Below are positions 1 to 5,451 of a stretch of 5,451 nucleotides of DNA, piece after piece. The stretch comes from Gammaproteobacteria bacterium. Its GTDB lineage: Bacteria; Pseudomonadota; Gammaproteobacteria; UBA4575. The stretch lies in NCBI GenBank assembly GCA_027297825.1, contig JAPUHH010000058.1:1-5451 (forward strand), written 5' to 3'. Position 1 is the stretch's first letter. Each line of letters opens with the position of its first letter. The position numbers were made by a program, and so were the translations under genes. The notes below the pieces were generated by a model. The model was given only the letters and a program-made list of their open reading frames with translations, made no database searches and had not been told where the DNA came from.

Positions 1-1
1 G

Positions 2-267
2 CATGGGGCGCGATACGGCGTATTGCTGCCATTTTCAAGAAGTCATGAGTCTGAAGCGGATTATATGGGATAAATTTACCTTGCTCGTGCTTGCTACGAT
101 CCAAGAGAAGCCCCAAAAATATGGGAAAATATGGCAGAACAAAACAAGAGGCAGCCGCAGGGGTTTATGTCGACACATCCCAGTCACATAAAATACGATT
201 TCGCAAACTCATTGAGTGGATGCCTAAGGCCTTAGAGGTTAGAAGAGAACATTGTGGTTCTTTATAA
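2..267 (+). pseudogene. M48 family metallopeptidase, C-terminal remnant, cut by the left window edge
   Basis: Reading from base 2 gives the downstream part of an M48 zinc metallopeptidase of the periplasmic LoiP/BepA-like type. The visible sequence includes GVLLPFSRSHESEADYMG, which contains the E-A-D zinc-ligand motif that follows HExxH in this family, then YDPREAPKIWENMAEQ and the typical STHPSH motif near the C-terminus. An in-frame TAA at 71-73 sits directly after EADYMG, where the family usually has Leu (TTA to TAA would explain it). A frameshift near 194 (apparent two extra bases after the codon for K of SHIK) moves the ending, KLIEWMPKALEV, into another frame that closes at TAA 265-267. 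The HExxH catalytic helix would lie left of the window and cannot be checked. Such proteases remove misfolded outer-membrane proteins. The two lesions make a pseudogene very likely. The + strand open frame at 3-191 is a shadow of this remnant. Confidence 0.85.
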
Positions 268-295
268 CAATAATGGATAGTTGTAGCAGATACAT

Positions 296-319
296 GCCTT
301 TAAGATAGAAAGGCTTTTT
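296..319 (+). terminator. Rho-independent terminator after the M48 remnant
   Basis: A six-base-pair stem (GCCTTT at 296-301, AAAGGC at 309-314) with a seven-base loop is followed directly by five T (315-319). It lies 29 bases after the stop of the M48 remnant and separates it from the next gene. The stem is short but the layout is canonical. Confidence 0.7.
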
Positions 320-343
320 GTTCAAAATTGGTTCACGTATAAT
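315..343 (+). promoter_or_regulatory. Candidate sigma-70 promoter for the repeat-protein gene
   Basis: A perfect TATAAT lies at 338-343, about 95 bases ahead of the start codon at 438. With a 17-base spacer the -35 would be TTTTTG (315-320), a poor match that overlaps the T-tract of the preceding terminator; the better TTGTTC at 318-323 leaves only 14 bases. The -10 is convincing and the -35 is not. The leader that follows is very AT-rich. Confidence 0.4.
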
Positions 344-437
344 CCAAATCTAATAAGAATCAGATAAATTTATTTTTAAGGTATACATACTTAAAGATAA
401 AATAGATTAAACTAAGTAAACTTTAATGGAGAACTAG

Positions 438-1916
438 ATGAAAATTAAGAGAATTTTCACATCAGCTGTTCCAATATCAATACTGATGTGTGCTTCCCTA
501 GTGTACGCAGACTCGCACGAAATGAAGGCTGCTGGGGAAATGATGAAAGAAGCGGGCGATACAGCTGCTTCAGCAGTCAAAAAAGTTACAACGGCTGCCA
601 GTAATGCAGGAACAGCTTTACCCAATGCCAAAGCGGGTGAGTGCTATGCGAAAGTAATCATTCCAGCTGAGTATAAAACCGAAACACAAACCGTAACCAC
701 AAAAGAAGCCACATCAAAAATTAGTATCATTCCAGCGAAATATCAATGGGTGGAAGAAAAGGTATTAGTGAAAGAAGCCTCTAAAAAATTAATTCCAGTG
801 CCAGCAACCTACAAAAAGGTAAGTGAGAAAGTACTCGTAACTCCAGCGGAAAAAGTGTGGACAACAGGAGCTACTAAGAAATCTGGGCGCGTGAATGCTT
901 CGACCTTAGCCGGTGCAGTTGCAAACGGATTGAATTTGGGCGATGCAAAAATTGGAAATTGCTATGCGGAATATCATATTCCTGCACAGTACAAGACAGA
1001 AACTCAACAAGTATTAAAATCTGAAGCTTCACAGAAAATAGAAATCATCCCTGCCAAATATAGTTGGGCTGAAGAAAGTGTCTTAGTGAAAGATGCGTCA
1101 TCAAAACTTGTTGCAATTCCTGCTGTTTATGAAACTGTAACCGAACAGATATTAGTAAAGCCAGCGACAACAGAATGGAAAAAAGGACGTGGACCTGTTG
1201 AACGTTTAGATGGCAGCACGGGTGAAATCATGTGTTTGATTGAAATTCCGGCGGTGTATAAAAAAGTCAGCAAACGAGTGTTGAAATCACCTGCTAGTAC
1301 AAAGAAAATAGAGATTCCAGCCGAGCGAAAAGTGCAAAAAGTGCGCAAACTTGTTACTCCAGCACGTGAAAAGAGAATTGAAATTCCAGCTACCTATGAA
1401 GCTGTAACCAAGCGTAGTAAAGTTGCAGATGAAAAGGTAATGTGGGCTGTACGCAGCAGCAAAATTGATGGCAAAGCAACAGGTGCCATCGTATGTTTAA
1501 AAGAATTGCCAGCAGTTTATAAAACTATTCAACAAAAGAAAGTCCAAACAGCTGCTATCACTAAAGTAGTGGAAGTACCTGCTGAGTATAAGATGATTAA
1601 AAGGCGCAAGTTAGTAAGTCCAGCCATTGAGAAGAAAATTGAAATCCCTGCTAAAACTCAAGTAGTTTCTAGAGAAATAAAAGTTACTGAAGAAAGTATG
1701 CAGTGGCGTCCAATACTTTGCGAAACCAATATGAATAGCACATTGATTACCGATATTCAGCGTGCACTTAAGAAATCCGGTCATAATCCAGGGCCTATCG
1801 ACGGCGTCATTGGTCACGCAACGATGGTAGCGGTAGATTCTTTTCAACTTAAGAATGGTTTGCCACGAGGTGGGTTAACGCTACGCACCTTGGAAAAATT
1901 AGGTATACGAATCTAA
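438..1916 (+). CDS. Secreted protein with four IPA-x-Y repeat units and a C-terminal peptidoglycan-binding domain
   Basis: This intact 492-residue protein has a signal peptide (residues 1-24: KIKR, a hydrophobic core, cleavage likely after VYA). Cys18 lacks a proper lipobox (Met at -1), so a lipoprotein is unlikely. Residues 25-66 are Ala/Lys-rich, probably helical. Four units follow at about 67-142, 173-248, 262-337 and 349-424. Each starts G-x-x-C or G-x-C, has three IPAxY or IPA-type beta units spaced about 24 residues and, except the third, ends near a Trp. Residues about 435-490 (LITDIQRALKKSG, GPIDGVIGHATM, VDSFQLKNGL) form a PG_binding_1 domain. The ATG at 438 has a GGAG (428-431) seven bases upstream. 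Similar repeats occur next to OmpA or peptidoglycan-binding domains in other Gram-negative bacteria. The likely role is an envelope protein attached non-covalently to the wall; the function of the repeats is unknown to me. Confidence 0.9.
   Translation: MKIKRIFTSAVPISILMCASLVYADSHEMKAAGEMMKEAGDTAASAVKKVTTAASNAGTALPNAKAGECYAKVIIPAEYKTETQTVTTKEATSKISIIPAKYQWVEEKVLVKEASKKLIPVPATYKKVSEKVLVTPAEKVWTTGATKKSGRVNASTLAGAVANGLNLGDAKIGNCYAEYHIPAQYKTETQQVLKSEASQKIEIIPAKYSWAEESVLVKDASSKLVAIPAVYETVTEQILVKPATTEWKKGRGPVERLDGSTGEIMCLIEIPAVYKKVSKRVLKSPASTKKIEIPAERKVQKVRKLVTPAREKRIEIPATYEAVTKRSKVADEKVMWAVRSSKIDGKATGAIVCLKELPAVYKTIQQKKVQTAAITKVVEVPAEYKMIKRRKLVSPAIEKKIEIPAKTQVVSREIKVTEESMQWRPILCETNMNSTLITDIQRALKKSGHNPGPIDGVIGHATMVAVDSFQLKNGLPRGGLTLRTLEKLGIRI
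636..1709 (+). repeat. Four tandem-type protein repeats of about 76 codons, each with three sub-repeats
   Basis: The units occupy about 636-863, 954-1181, 1221-1448 and 1482-1709. Units 1 and 2 are closest to each other (GECYAKVIIPAEYKTETQ against GNCYAEYHIPAQYKTETQ) and share similar Ala/Gly-rich lead-ins, so the duplicated block was probably larger than the repeat itself. Units 3 and 4 form a second pair (CLIEIPAVYKKV, CLKELPAVYKTI) with more basic second segments (KVRKLVTPAREKR, KRRKLVSPAIEKK). The linkers shrink along the protein: 30, 13 and 11 residues. Confidence 0.85.
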
Positions 1917-1938
1917 ATAATTGGTTCAATTCTAAATT

Positions 1939-1972
1939 AAAGCCTCTTGGCATGGCTAAGGGGCTTTTTTTT
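1939..1972 (+). terminator. Strong rho-independent terminator of the repeat-protein gene
   Basis: AAGCCTCTT (1940-1948) pairs with AAGGGGCTT (1958-1966), with one G-U pair. Two further inner pairs (G-U, G-C) give an 11-pair stem around a five-base loop, and a run of eight T occupies 1965-1972. It begins 23 bases after the TAA at 1914-1916 and closes a single-gene transcript. Confidence 0.9.
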
Positions 1973-2007
1973 ATTTCCAGATATTTAGCTTTTCAATCGG
2001 ACTTGAC

Positions 2008-2794
2008 ATGTTTGCAGTATCTAAATCACAATATCTTGTTCCATTCGATGGCAGTTTTACCATAGCTTCATCATCAAATGTCCCACCAGTTTCTACTAAT
2101 GAATCTAAAGATTACAAAATGAAACTAGAAAAAAACATTGACCAGTTGCAAGACTTGGAGCGTATTTTATATACACATGATCGAACGCAATCTTATTAAT
2201 TTTTTAAGCGGTGTATGCAGCAGGGATATACTCAACGATCTGATCAGTAATGACAGGTATTAATCCCGTAGATTGCCAAGTCTATTCTTTTAAAAACCAT
2301 CAAACGAAAAACTTGATCACGATTTTCTTTGGCGTACTAATAAATCTTTACCAGAAAGAGGGGCATAGGTATATTTAATCGAAGCTATTATGAAGAGGTG
2401 TTAATTGTTCGAGTGCACTCAGAAATTCTCAATTATCAAAATTTTCCTGATCCTATCAATATGAAAAATATATGGCAAGAACGTTATGAATATATTTATG
2501 ATGCTGAAAAGCATTTAGCTAGCAACGGTACAATTATTCTTAAGTTATGGCTGAACGTTTCTAAACAAGAGCAACAAAATCGGTTTTTAAATAGACTGGA
2601 TGACGAAGACAAATATTGGAAATGGTCATCGAGTGACATGAAATAGCGTGAGCACTGGGAAGAATATACGTTGGCCTATGAGGATGCTCTTAATGCAAAC
2701 TTCAAAATCATGGGCGCCTTGGTATGCAATTCCTGCGGATGACAAACCATACATGCGTTACAGTGTTGCGAAAATAACCAAGCAAACGTTGTAA
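2008..2794 (+). pseudogene. ppk2: PPK2-family polyphosphate:nucleotide phosphotransferase, decayed
   Basis: Pieced together over four frame changes, the sequence follows a PPK2 kinase from end to end: YLVPFDGSF and KLEKNIDQLQDLERILYTHDR at the N-terminus, SVMTGINPVDCQVYSFK, DHDFLWR and LPERG, GIFNRSYYEEVLIVRVH, NGTIILKLWLNVSKQEQ, HWEEY, and WAPWYAIPADDKPYMR near the end. Intact enzymes transfer phosphate from polyphosphate to AMP, ADP or other nucleotides. Frameshifts lie near 2185, 2304, 2362 and 2698; in-frame stops are TAA 2205-2207 (FQA to F-stop-A), TGA 2241-2243 and TAG 2644-2646. The Walker A region, normally close to MDAAGKDST, reads VYAAGIYST, so the phosphate-binding Lys and the following Asp are gone. 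The total length is near that of a complete gene of about 260 codons, so decay was by point changes and small indels. The start at 2008 is the first ATG of the matching frame, without a clear ribosome site. Confidence 0.92.
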
Positions 2795-2880
2795 AGCTTA
2801 AGTTTGTAATATCCAACACTTATTGAAGAATAGAGTGAGGAGCTGTCTTATGCTCGTTAACAACTTTTAGCTAGATAAAG

Positions 2881-3222
2881 CTAACCTGGTGGCCAATTAA
2901 ATTCTCTACCTGCTAAAAGGTGTATGTGTAGATGGAATACGGTTTGCCCTGCTGTCTCGCCATTATTAATGACGATGCGATATGCATCTTCTACTCCTAG
3001 GTCTTTTGCAATATCTCTGGCTCTTAAAAGCAAGTGTCCAAGTAAATCTTGGTCATTTTCACTAGCGTCAGTGAGTTTAGAAATTGGGGACTTTGGAATG
3101 ATTAGGATGTGCGTAGGTGCTTGTGGATTAACATCTTTAAATGCAAGACATAGATCATCTTCATAGATTATATCAGCAGGAATTTCTCTATTGATAATCT
3201 TGGTGAAAATAGTTTCATTCAT
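2881..3222 (-). CDS. hinT: HinT-type histidine triad nucleotide-binding hydrolase
   Basis: This intact 113-residue protein matches the usual length and layout of bacterial HinT. It begins NETIFTKIINREIPADIIYEDD, has the conserved THILIIPK around residues 37-44, an INNGE segment near 85-89, and the histidine triad HLHIHLL at 97-103 with all three His present; it ends in W-P-P-G. HinT proteins are cytoplasmic dimers that hydrolyse purine nucleoside phosphoramidates and acyl- or aminoacyl-AMP adducts; the middle His of the triad region is part of the catalytic set. The ATG at 3222 has no visible Shine-Dalgarno sequence (the bases just upstream read TTACCACTT). It lies 45 bases downstream of a broken minus-strand gene and converges with the PPK2 remnant. 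I see no convincing terminator after its TAG, only weak inverted sequence around 2783-2806. Confidence 0.95.
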   Translation of the reverse strand: MNETIFTKIINREIPADIIYEDDLCLAFKDVNPQAPTHILIIPKSPISKLTDASENDQDLLGHLLLRARDIAKDLGVEDAYRIVINNGETAGQTVFHLHIHLLAGREFNWPPG

Positions 3223-3267
3223 AAGTGGTAATTTTGATTAAGTTTACTTATTTTATTGACGAATTCA

Positions 3268-3685
3268 TTAAGAGCTGATTTTTTCAAGTAGTATATTTTG
3301 TAGCCATTGCAACCGGGTAACTTGTTGTTTCGCATTCTGGTTAAGATTTTCGTGGGAAATAATACCATCCGTAGCGTGTATTATCTCGGTAGAATTTTCT
3401 ATCGAGTATGACCAATTTTTACGGTCTAACACTGAGAAAATATCATTTTGAATAATATTAGGTGGATTTTATTCCGATCTGGTAACTCTATTTTTTTCCT
3501 TTTTAACTATGAATGTAATCACAGAGTCATCCTTCCATTTTCCTTTGTAATGGGTATCATCAAGGGTCATTTTAGTGGCAGATCTGATTGTAGACTTGTA
3601 GCTTTTTAGAAGAGGGAATGATATCCATTACCCACAGGACACCAGTTATACAAGCTGATACGAAGATTGAGAGTATAAACTTCAC
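3268..3685 (-). pseudogene. Unrecognised membrane-anchored or secreted protein, broken
   Basis: I do not recognise the family. On the minus strand a GTG at 3685-3683 opens KFILSIFVSACITGVLWVMD, which looks like an N-terminal membrane anchor or signal segment, and continues as IIPSSKKLQ until TAA 3574-3572. A second frame then reads SATKMTLDDTHYKGKWKDD, then SVITFIVKKEKNRVTRSE, meets TAA at 3471-3469, and carries on in the same frame through PPNIIQNDIFSVLDRKNWSY to a C-terminus LQWLQNILLEKISS closing at 3270-3268. The frame change is best placed near the run of five A (coding strand) at 3603-3607. The region has protein-like composition over about 139 codons, with one frameshift and one stop. 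It sits 45 bases upstream of hinT on the same strand, so the two may once have been co-transcribed. The start codon is uncertain, with no good ribosome site. Confidence 0.55.
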
Positions 3686-3856
3686 TGAAGCTCACAAAAA
3701 TCCTACATTTCTAAATCTACGTTAAAAGTATATCGAGAGCTTTGGCTTAAGAACAGGCAGTGCATTTCTTATGAAGGGTATACATCCATCTAATAACTTC
3801 TATTTATTCTTTGAATTCTTTGATCCTATAATAGTATAGCTTACTATCCTAAGCGC

Positions 3857-4453
3857 CTATAACATTCCACCTAGGTCAAAACGCAATGCAAAGCCAATTG
3901 CGTCTTCATCTATATCACCCACTGCAGATAAGTAGTGTACTTTTAGACTAGTGCGCCCAGTTTTGAAGTAGCCATAGGGTACGGCAGCTAAACGTGGCGA
4001 AAAGCCACTGTCATAACCTGTAACAATTCCCCCAATGATGCAGAACCCAGCCAGTCCGCTCCAATTATGCGTTCGTGGCCGACACCCCAATAGGTACTGA
4101 ATTTATCGATACTATTTTCAAAAAAAACTGCCGGCTAGAAAATAATTGTCAAAGTGATATTCAAGTCCTAGTCCTGGGTTAAATTCATTGAAATCATCTT
4201 CACTACTTGTGTCAGGATGATATGAAGCAAAGTTTACTTGTAAAAATAATCGACCATCTTCTAAAATTGATTCGCTATGTGCAGCATAGGTGTCATTGAA
4301 TTTTTCTTTCCCATGATCCTCTGGCGCTACGTAGACATCTTCAGATTTAGCAATTTGAATATCTTCCGCATGTGCACAGGTTATAGACAAGTCTAAAACG
4401 ATACTGAAAAATATCGAATACATAACGACTGTAGCTATTTGCTGCGTTTCCAT
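3857..4453 (-). pseudogene. Small outer-membrane beta-barrel protein (PagP-like C-terminus), two frameshifts
   Basis: The ATG at 4453, with GGGAG just upstream, opens a signal peptide METQQIATVVMYSIFFSIV then an AHA cleavage site, followed by a mature region with GRLFLQVNFASYHPD, FNEFNPGLGLEYHF and NYFLAGSFF. The frame stops at a run of eight T (coding strand; 4120-4127). One base fewer restores ENSIDKFSTYWGVGHE and WLGSASLG; at a run of five G (4029-4033) one extra base restores GGIVTGYDSGFSPRLAAVPY, FKTGRTSLKVHYLSAVGD and the terminal strand IGFALRFDL. The corrected product is about 198 residues. Alternating beta strands, the aromatic end and the GIVTGYDSGFSPRLAAVP stretch recall PagP-like or related short barrels, but I cannot confirm PagP acyltransferase activity. 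A TTG at 4480 in the same frame is a less likely start. The indels offset each other, so length is preserved; they could be real decay, slippage or sequencing error. Confidence 0.75.
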
Positions 4454-4555
4454 ATGCTCCCGATTGGGTTGAGTACGCAATGCGTGATTAAGACAATAAT
4501 TTGTAAAGAATTTTTCTGGTCGTATTGGGACAAAAATCCAATAGAGATTGGTCGG

Positions 4556-4586
4556 ATTACCGATCTAGACATCTAAAATTACCGAT
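4556..4586. repeat. Direct repeat ATTACCGAT, two copies 22 bases apart
   Basis: The nine-base word occurs at 4556-4564 and 4578-4586, start to start 22 bases, about two helical turns. It lies about 100 bases upstream of the minus-strand barrel gene, a position where an activator site could sit. The first copy is inside a small dyad (TCGG, four bases, CCGA). No regulator can be named. Confidence 0.3.
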
Positions 4587-4636
4587 AAGATGTGTGGCTA
4601 GATATGAAATATTTTTAGATAGATAGCACTGCAAAT

Positions 4637-4670
4637 GTTGGCAAACGCTAAGGCCAACTAATTTGTTGGC
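4637..4670. repeat. Three alternating GTTGGC/GCCAAC arms able to form competing hairpins
   Basis: GTTGGC (4637-4642), GCCAAC (4653-4658) and GTTGGC (4665-4670) allow the middle arm to pair with either outer arm (loops of 10 and 6 bases). CGCTAAG flanks the second hairpin as a direct repeat at 4646-4652 and 4675-4681. It follows the stop of the broken four-helix protein on the minus strand, but lacks a T-run, so it is at best a weak terminator. Confidence 0.35.
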
Positions 4671-4676
4671 TATTCG

Positions 4677-5045
4677 CTAAGTAACCTCTACTGTATATTC
4701 AAAGCCTATGCATACAACGCCGGTGATGATTGCAATGATTGCGTAGGTGGTTTGCTGAAAAATCAAATAAAATAATCCGATTATAATCAATGCAGCCCCC
4801 GCAAAGTACAGAGGTAGACCAGTGATGAGGTCAGTAGTGCGTTTATTAATTGCAGAAATAATTAGTTTGCCACCCGTAATGAGCAGACCTAAGAAAAAAA
4901 CAGTCTATAGCAGATGAAATACTATTGAATTTTTCATAAACGAATAGTCACTATCTACAATAGCCGAGTATAGACCTGGCAATAGTTTACTTAACCAATA
5001 TAGGCCGAACGCTGCAATAATGGTGCATATGATGCCAAGCAGCAT
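4677..5045 (-). pseudogene. Four-helix inner-membrane protein with one in-frame TAG
   Basis: I do not recognise the family. The ATG at 5045 has an excellent GGGAG five bases upstream. It opens MLLGIICTIIAAFGLYWLSK, a first membrane helix, then LLPGLYSAIVDSDYSFMKNS and IVFHLL, where TAG interrupts at 4907-4905 (codon 47). The same frame continues with TVFFLGLLITGGKLIISAIN, a loop with KRTTDLITG, a third helix LYFAGAALIIIGLFYLIFQ and a fourth AIIAIITGVVCIGF, ending EYTVEVT at TAG 4679-4677. The full reading is 122 codons with four hydrophobic stretches. A single nonsense change is the simplest reading; both fragments keep strong membrane character. A one-base change in the GGG before the start would join an upstream MLDQAAAL (ATG at 5079), but that start has no ribosome site. 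Confidence 0.65.
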
Positions 5046-5065
5046 TGCAACTCCCTAAAGCGGCA

Positions 5066-5077
5066 GCTTGATCAAGC
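5066..5077. repeat. Twelve-base perfect palindrome upstream of the four-helix protein
   Basis: GCTTGATCAAGC is fully self-complementary and lies 21 bases upstream of the minus-strand start at 5045. The position would suit an operator or leader element; a chance palindrome is also possible. Confidence 0.25.
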
Positions 5078-5161
5078 ATAGTGATAAATTTTTAGTTCAT
5101 GGAGCACCTCTATGCATTTTAAGCGTAAATCTACAACTACTTAACAATTGACCAGCTGAAT

Positions 5162-5451
5162 TTATATGAATAGTGGATCTTTTTTAGCTATTGAACGTAT
5201 CCAATTCAGTGTACTCAACACCTTAGGAAGAGAAACTAATTTTCTTTCAAGCTTATATTTGCCTGGAAAATTCATTAAAAATAGACCAATTAACATTGTT
5301 ACGATACCTTGTCCGGGCAGTATCAACATTAGTATTCCAAGAACGATCAACACAAAGCCAAGCAGGTTTTTGGCTCCGACTAGTAGTTGCCCAAGTATTG
5401 GGTGTTTGCTTTGAGTGCTGACTTTAACTCGACGTCGTGGGTGAAAATAGT
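5162..5451 (-). CDS. PGPGW-type small transmembrane protein, 5' end beyond the window
   Basis: Ninety-five residues are visible and the frame is open to the right edge, so the start lies outside or is not recognisable here. The visible part begins YFHPRRRVKVSTQSKHPILG, a basic cytoplasmic-looking stretch, then two membrane segments (LLGFVLIVLGILMLILP and IVTMLIGLFLMNF) separated by the P-G-Q-G turn. A basic amphipathic tail follows (FPGKYKLERKLVSLPKV, LNWIRSIAKKDPLFI). The layout, hydrophobic helix, LPGxG, second helix, FPGK and a basic tail with NWIR, matches the small PGPGW-type transmembrane proteins of Proteobacteria, whose function is unknown. The usual final W of the PGPGW motif is absent. 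A TTG at 5353 could serve as a start but would remove half of the first helix. It is separated from the next minus-strand start by 116 bases. Confidence 0.75.
   Translation of the reverse strand, partial: YFHPRRRVKVSTQSKHPILGQLLVGAKNLLGFVLIVLGILMLILPGQGIVTMLIGLFLMNFPGKYKLERKLVSLPKVLSTLNWIRSIAKKDPLFI

Noticed and set aside
3..191. Plus-strand open frame of 62 codons at the left edge
   Set aside because: It is out of frame with the M48 remnant, whose conserved motifs are in the frame starting at base 2 and, after the frameshift, in a third frame.
224..235. Perfect palindrome CTAAGGCCTTAG as a possible operator
   Set aside because: It falls inside the coding region of the M48 remnant (codons for PKALE), so coding sequence explains it.
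434..1847. Minus-strand open frames at 434-631, 1127-1348 and 1611-1847
   Set aside because: They lie antisense within the well-supported repeat-protein gene and show no protein features of their own.
2398..2646. Separate small gene starting at GTG 2398
   Set aside because: It is the longest surviving segment of the PPK2 remnant, continuing GIFNRSYYEE upstream and HWEEY after the TAG.
2924..3166. Plus-strand open frame of 80 codons
   Set aside because: It is antisense to hinT, which has full family conservation on the other strand.
3826..3847. Overlapping AT-rich hairpins (ATAGTA with TACTAT, CTATA with TATAG) as a terminator of the barrel gene
   Set aside because: They sit just after the stop, but the stems are A-T pairs almost throughout and no T-run follows on the minus strand.
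5166..5414. Plus-strand open frame of 82 codons at the right end
   Set aside because: It is antisense to the PGPGW-type membrane protein, whose helices and PGQG turn are clear on the minus strand.
1..5451. Mobile element as the cause of the gene damage
   Set aside because: I find no transposase fragment, terminal inverted repeats or target duplication; the lesions are point changes and small indels.

Overview
The window looks like an AT-rich proteobacterial chromosome, probably gammaproteobacterial. This rests on the character of the HinT, PPK2 and M48 proteins and on the outer-membrane and periplasmic envelope proteins; the placement is inference, with no marker gene present. Its main property is gene decay. 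Of eight protein-coding loci I can support, three read as open (the repeat-rich periplasmic protein, HinT, and an edge-truncated PGPGW-type membrane protein). Five are broken by in-frame stops, frameshifts or both. That pattern fits a host-restricted symbiont, an intracellular bacterium or another lineage with relaxed selection. Sequencing error could explain a few of the single-base indels but not the whole pattern.

Left part, + strand. Positions 2-267 are the C-terminal end of an M48 metallopeptidase with an in-frame stop and a frameshift, followed by a good intrinsic terminator (296-319). A candidate promoter and an AT-rich leader precede the largest intact gene, 438-1916. It encodes a 492-residue secreted protein with a signal peptide, four copies of a roughly 76-residue beta-rich repeat (each made of three shorter IPA-x-Y units and carrying one Cys) and a C-terminal peptidoglycan-binding domain. 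It ends at a strong terminator (1939-1972). Next comes a heavily degraded PPK2-family polyphosphate kinase (2008-2794) with four frameshifts, three stops and a destroyed Walker A motif.

Right part, - strand. From 2881 to the end everything readable is on the minus strand: intact hinT (2881-3222); a broken, unrecognised membrane-anchored protein just upstream of it (3268-3685); a small outer-membrane beta-barrel protein with two compensating homopolymer indels (3857-4453); a four-helix membrane protein with one in-frame TAG (4677-5045); and the C-terminal 95 residues of a PGPGW-type membrane protein running off the right edge (5162-5451). The PPK2 remnant and hinT converge.

The genes do not form an evident pathway. 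Several concern the cell envelope (M48 protease, peptidoglycan-binding repeat protein, outer-membrane barrel, small membrane proteins), while PPK2 and HinT act on nucleotides. I see no RNA gene, CRISPR array, insertion sequence or phage gene.
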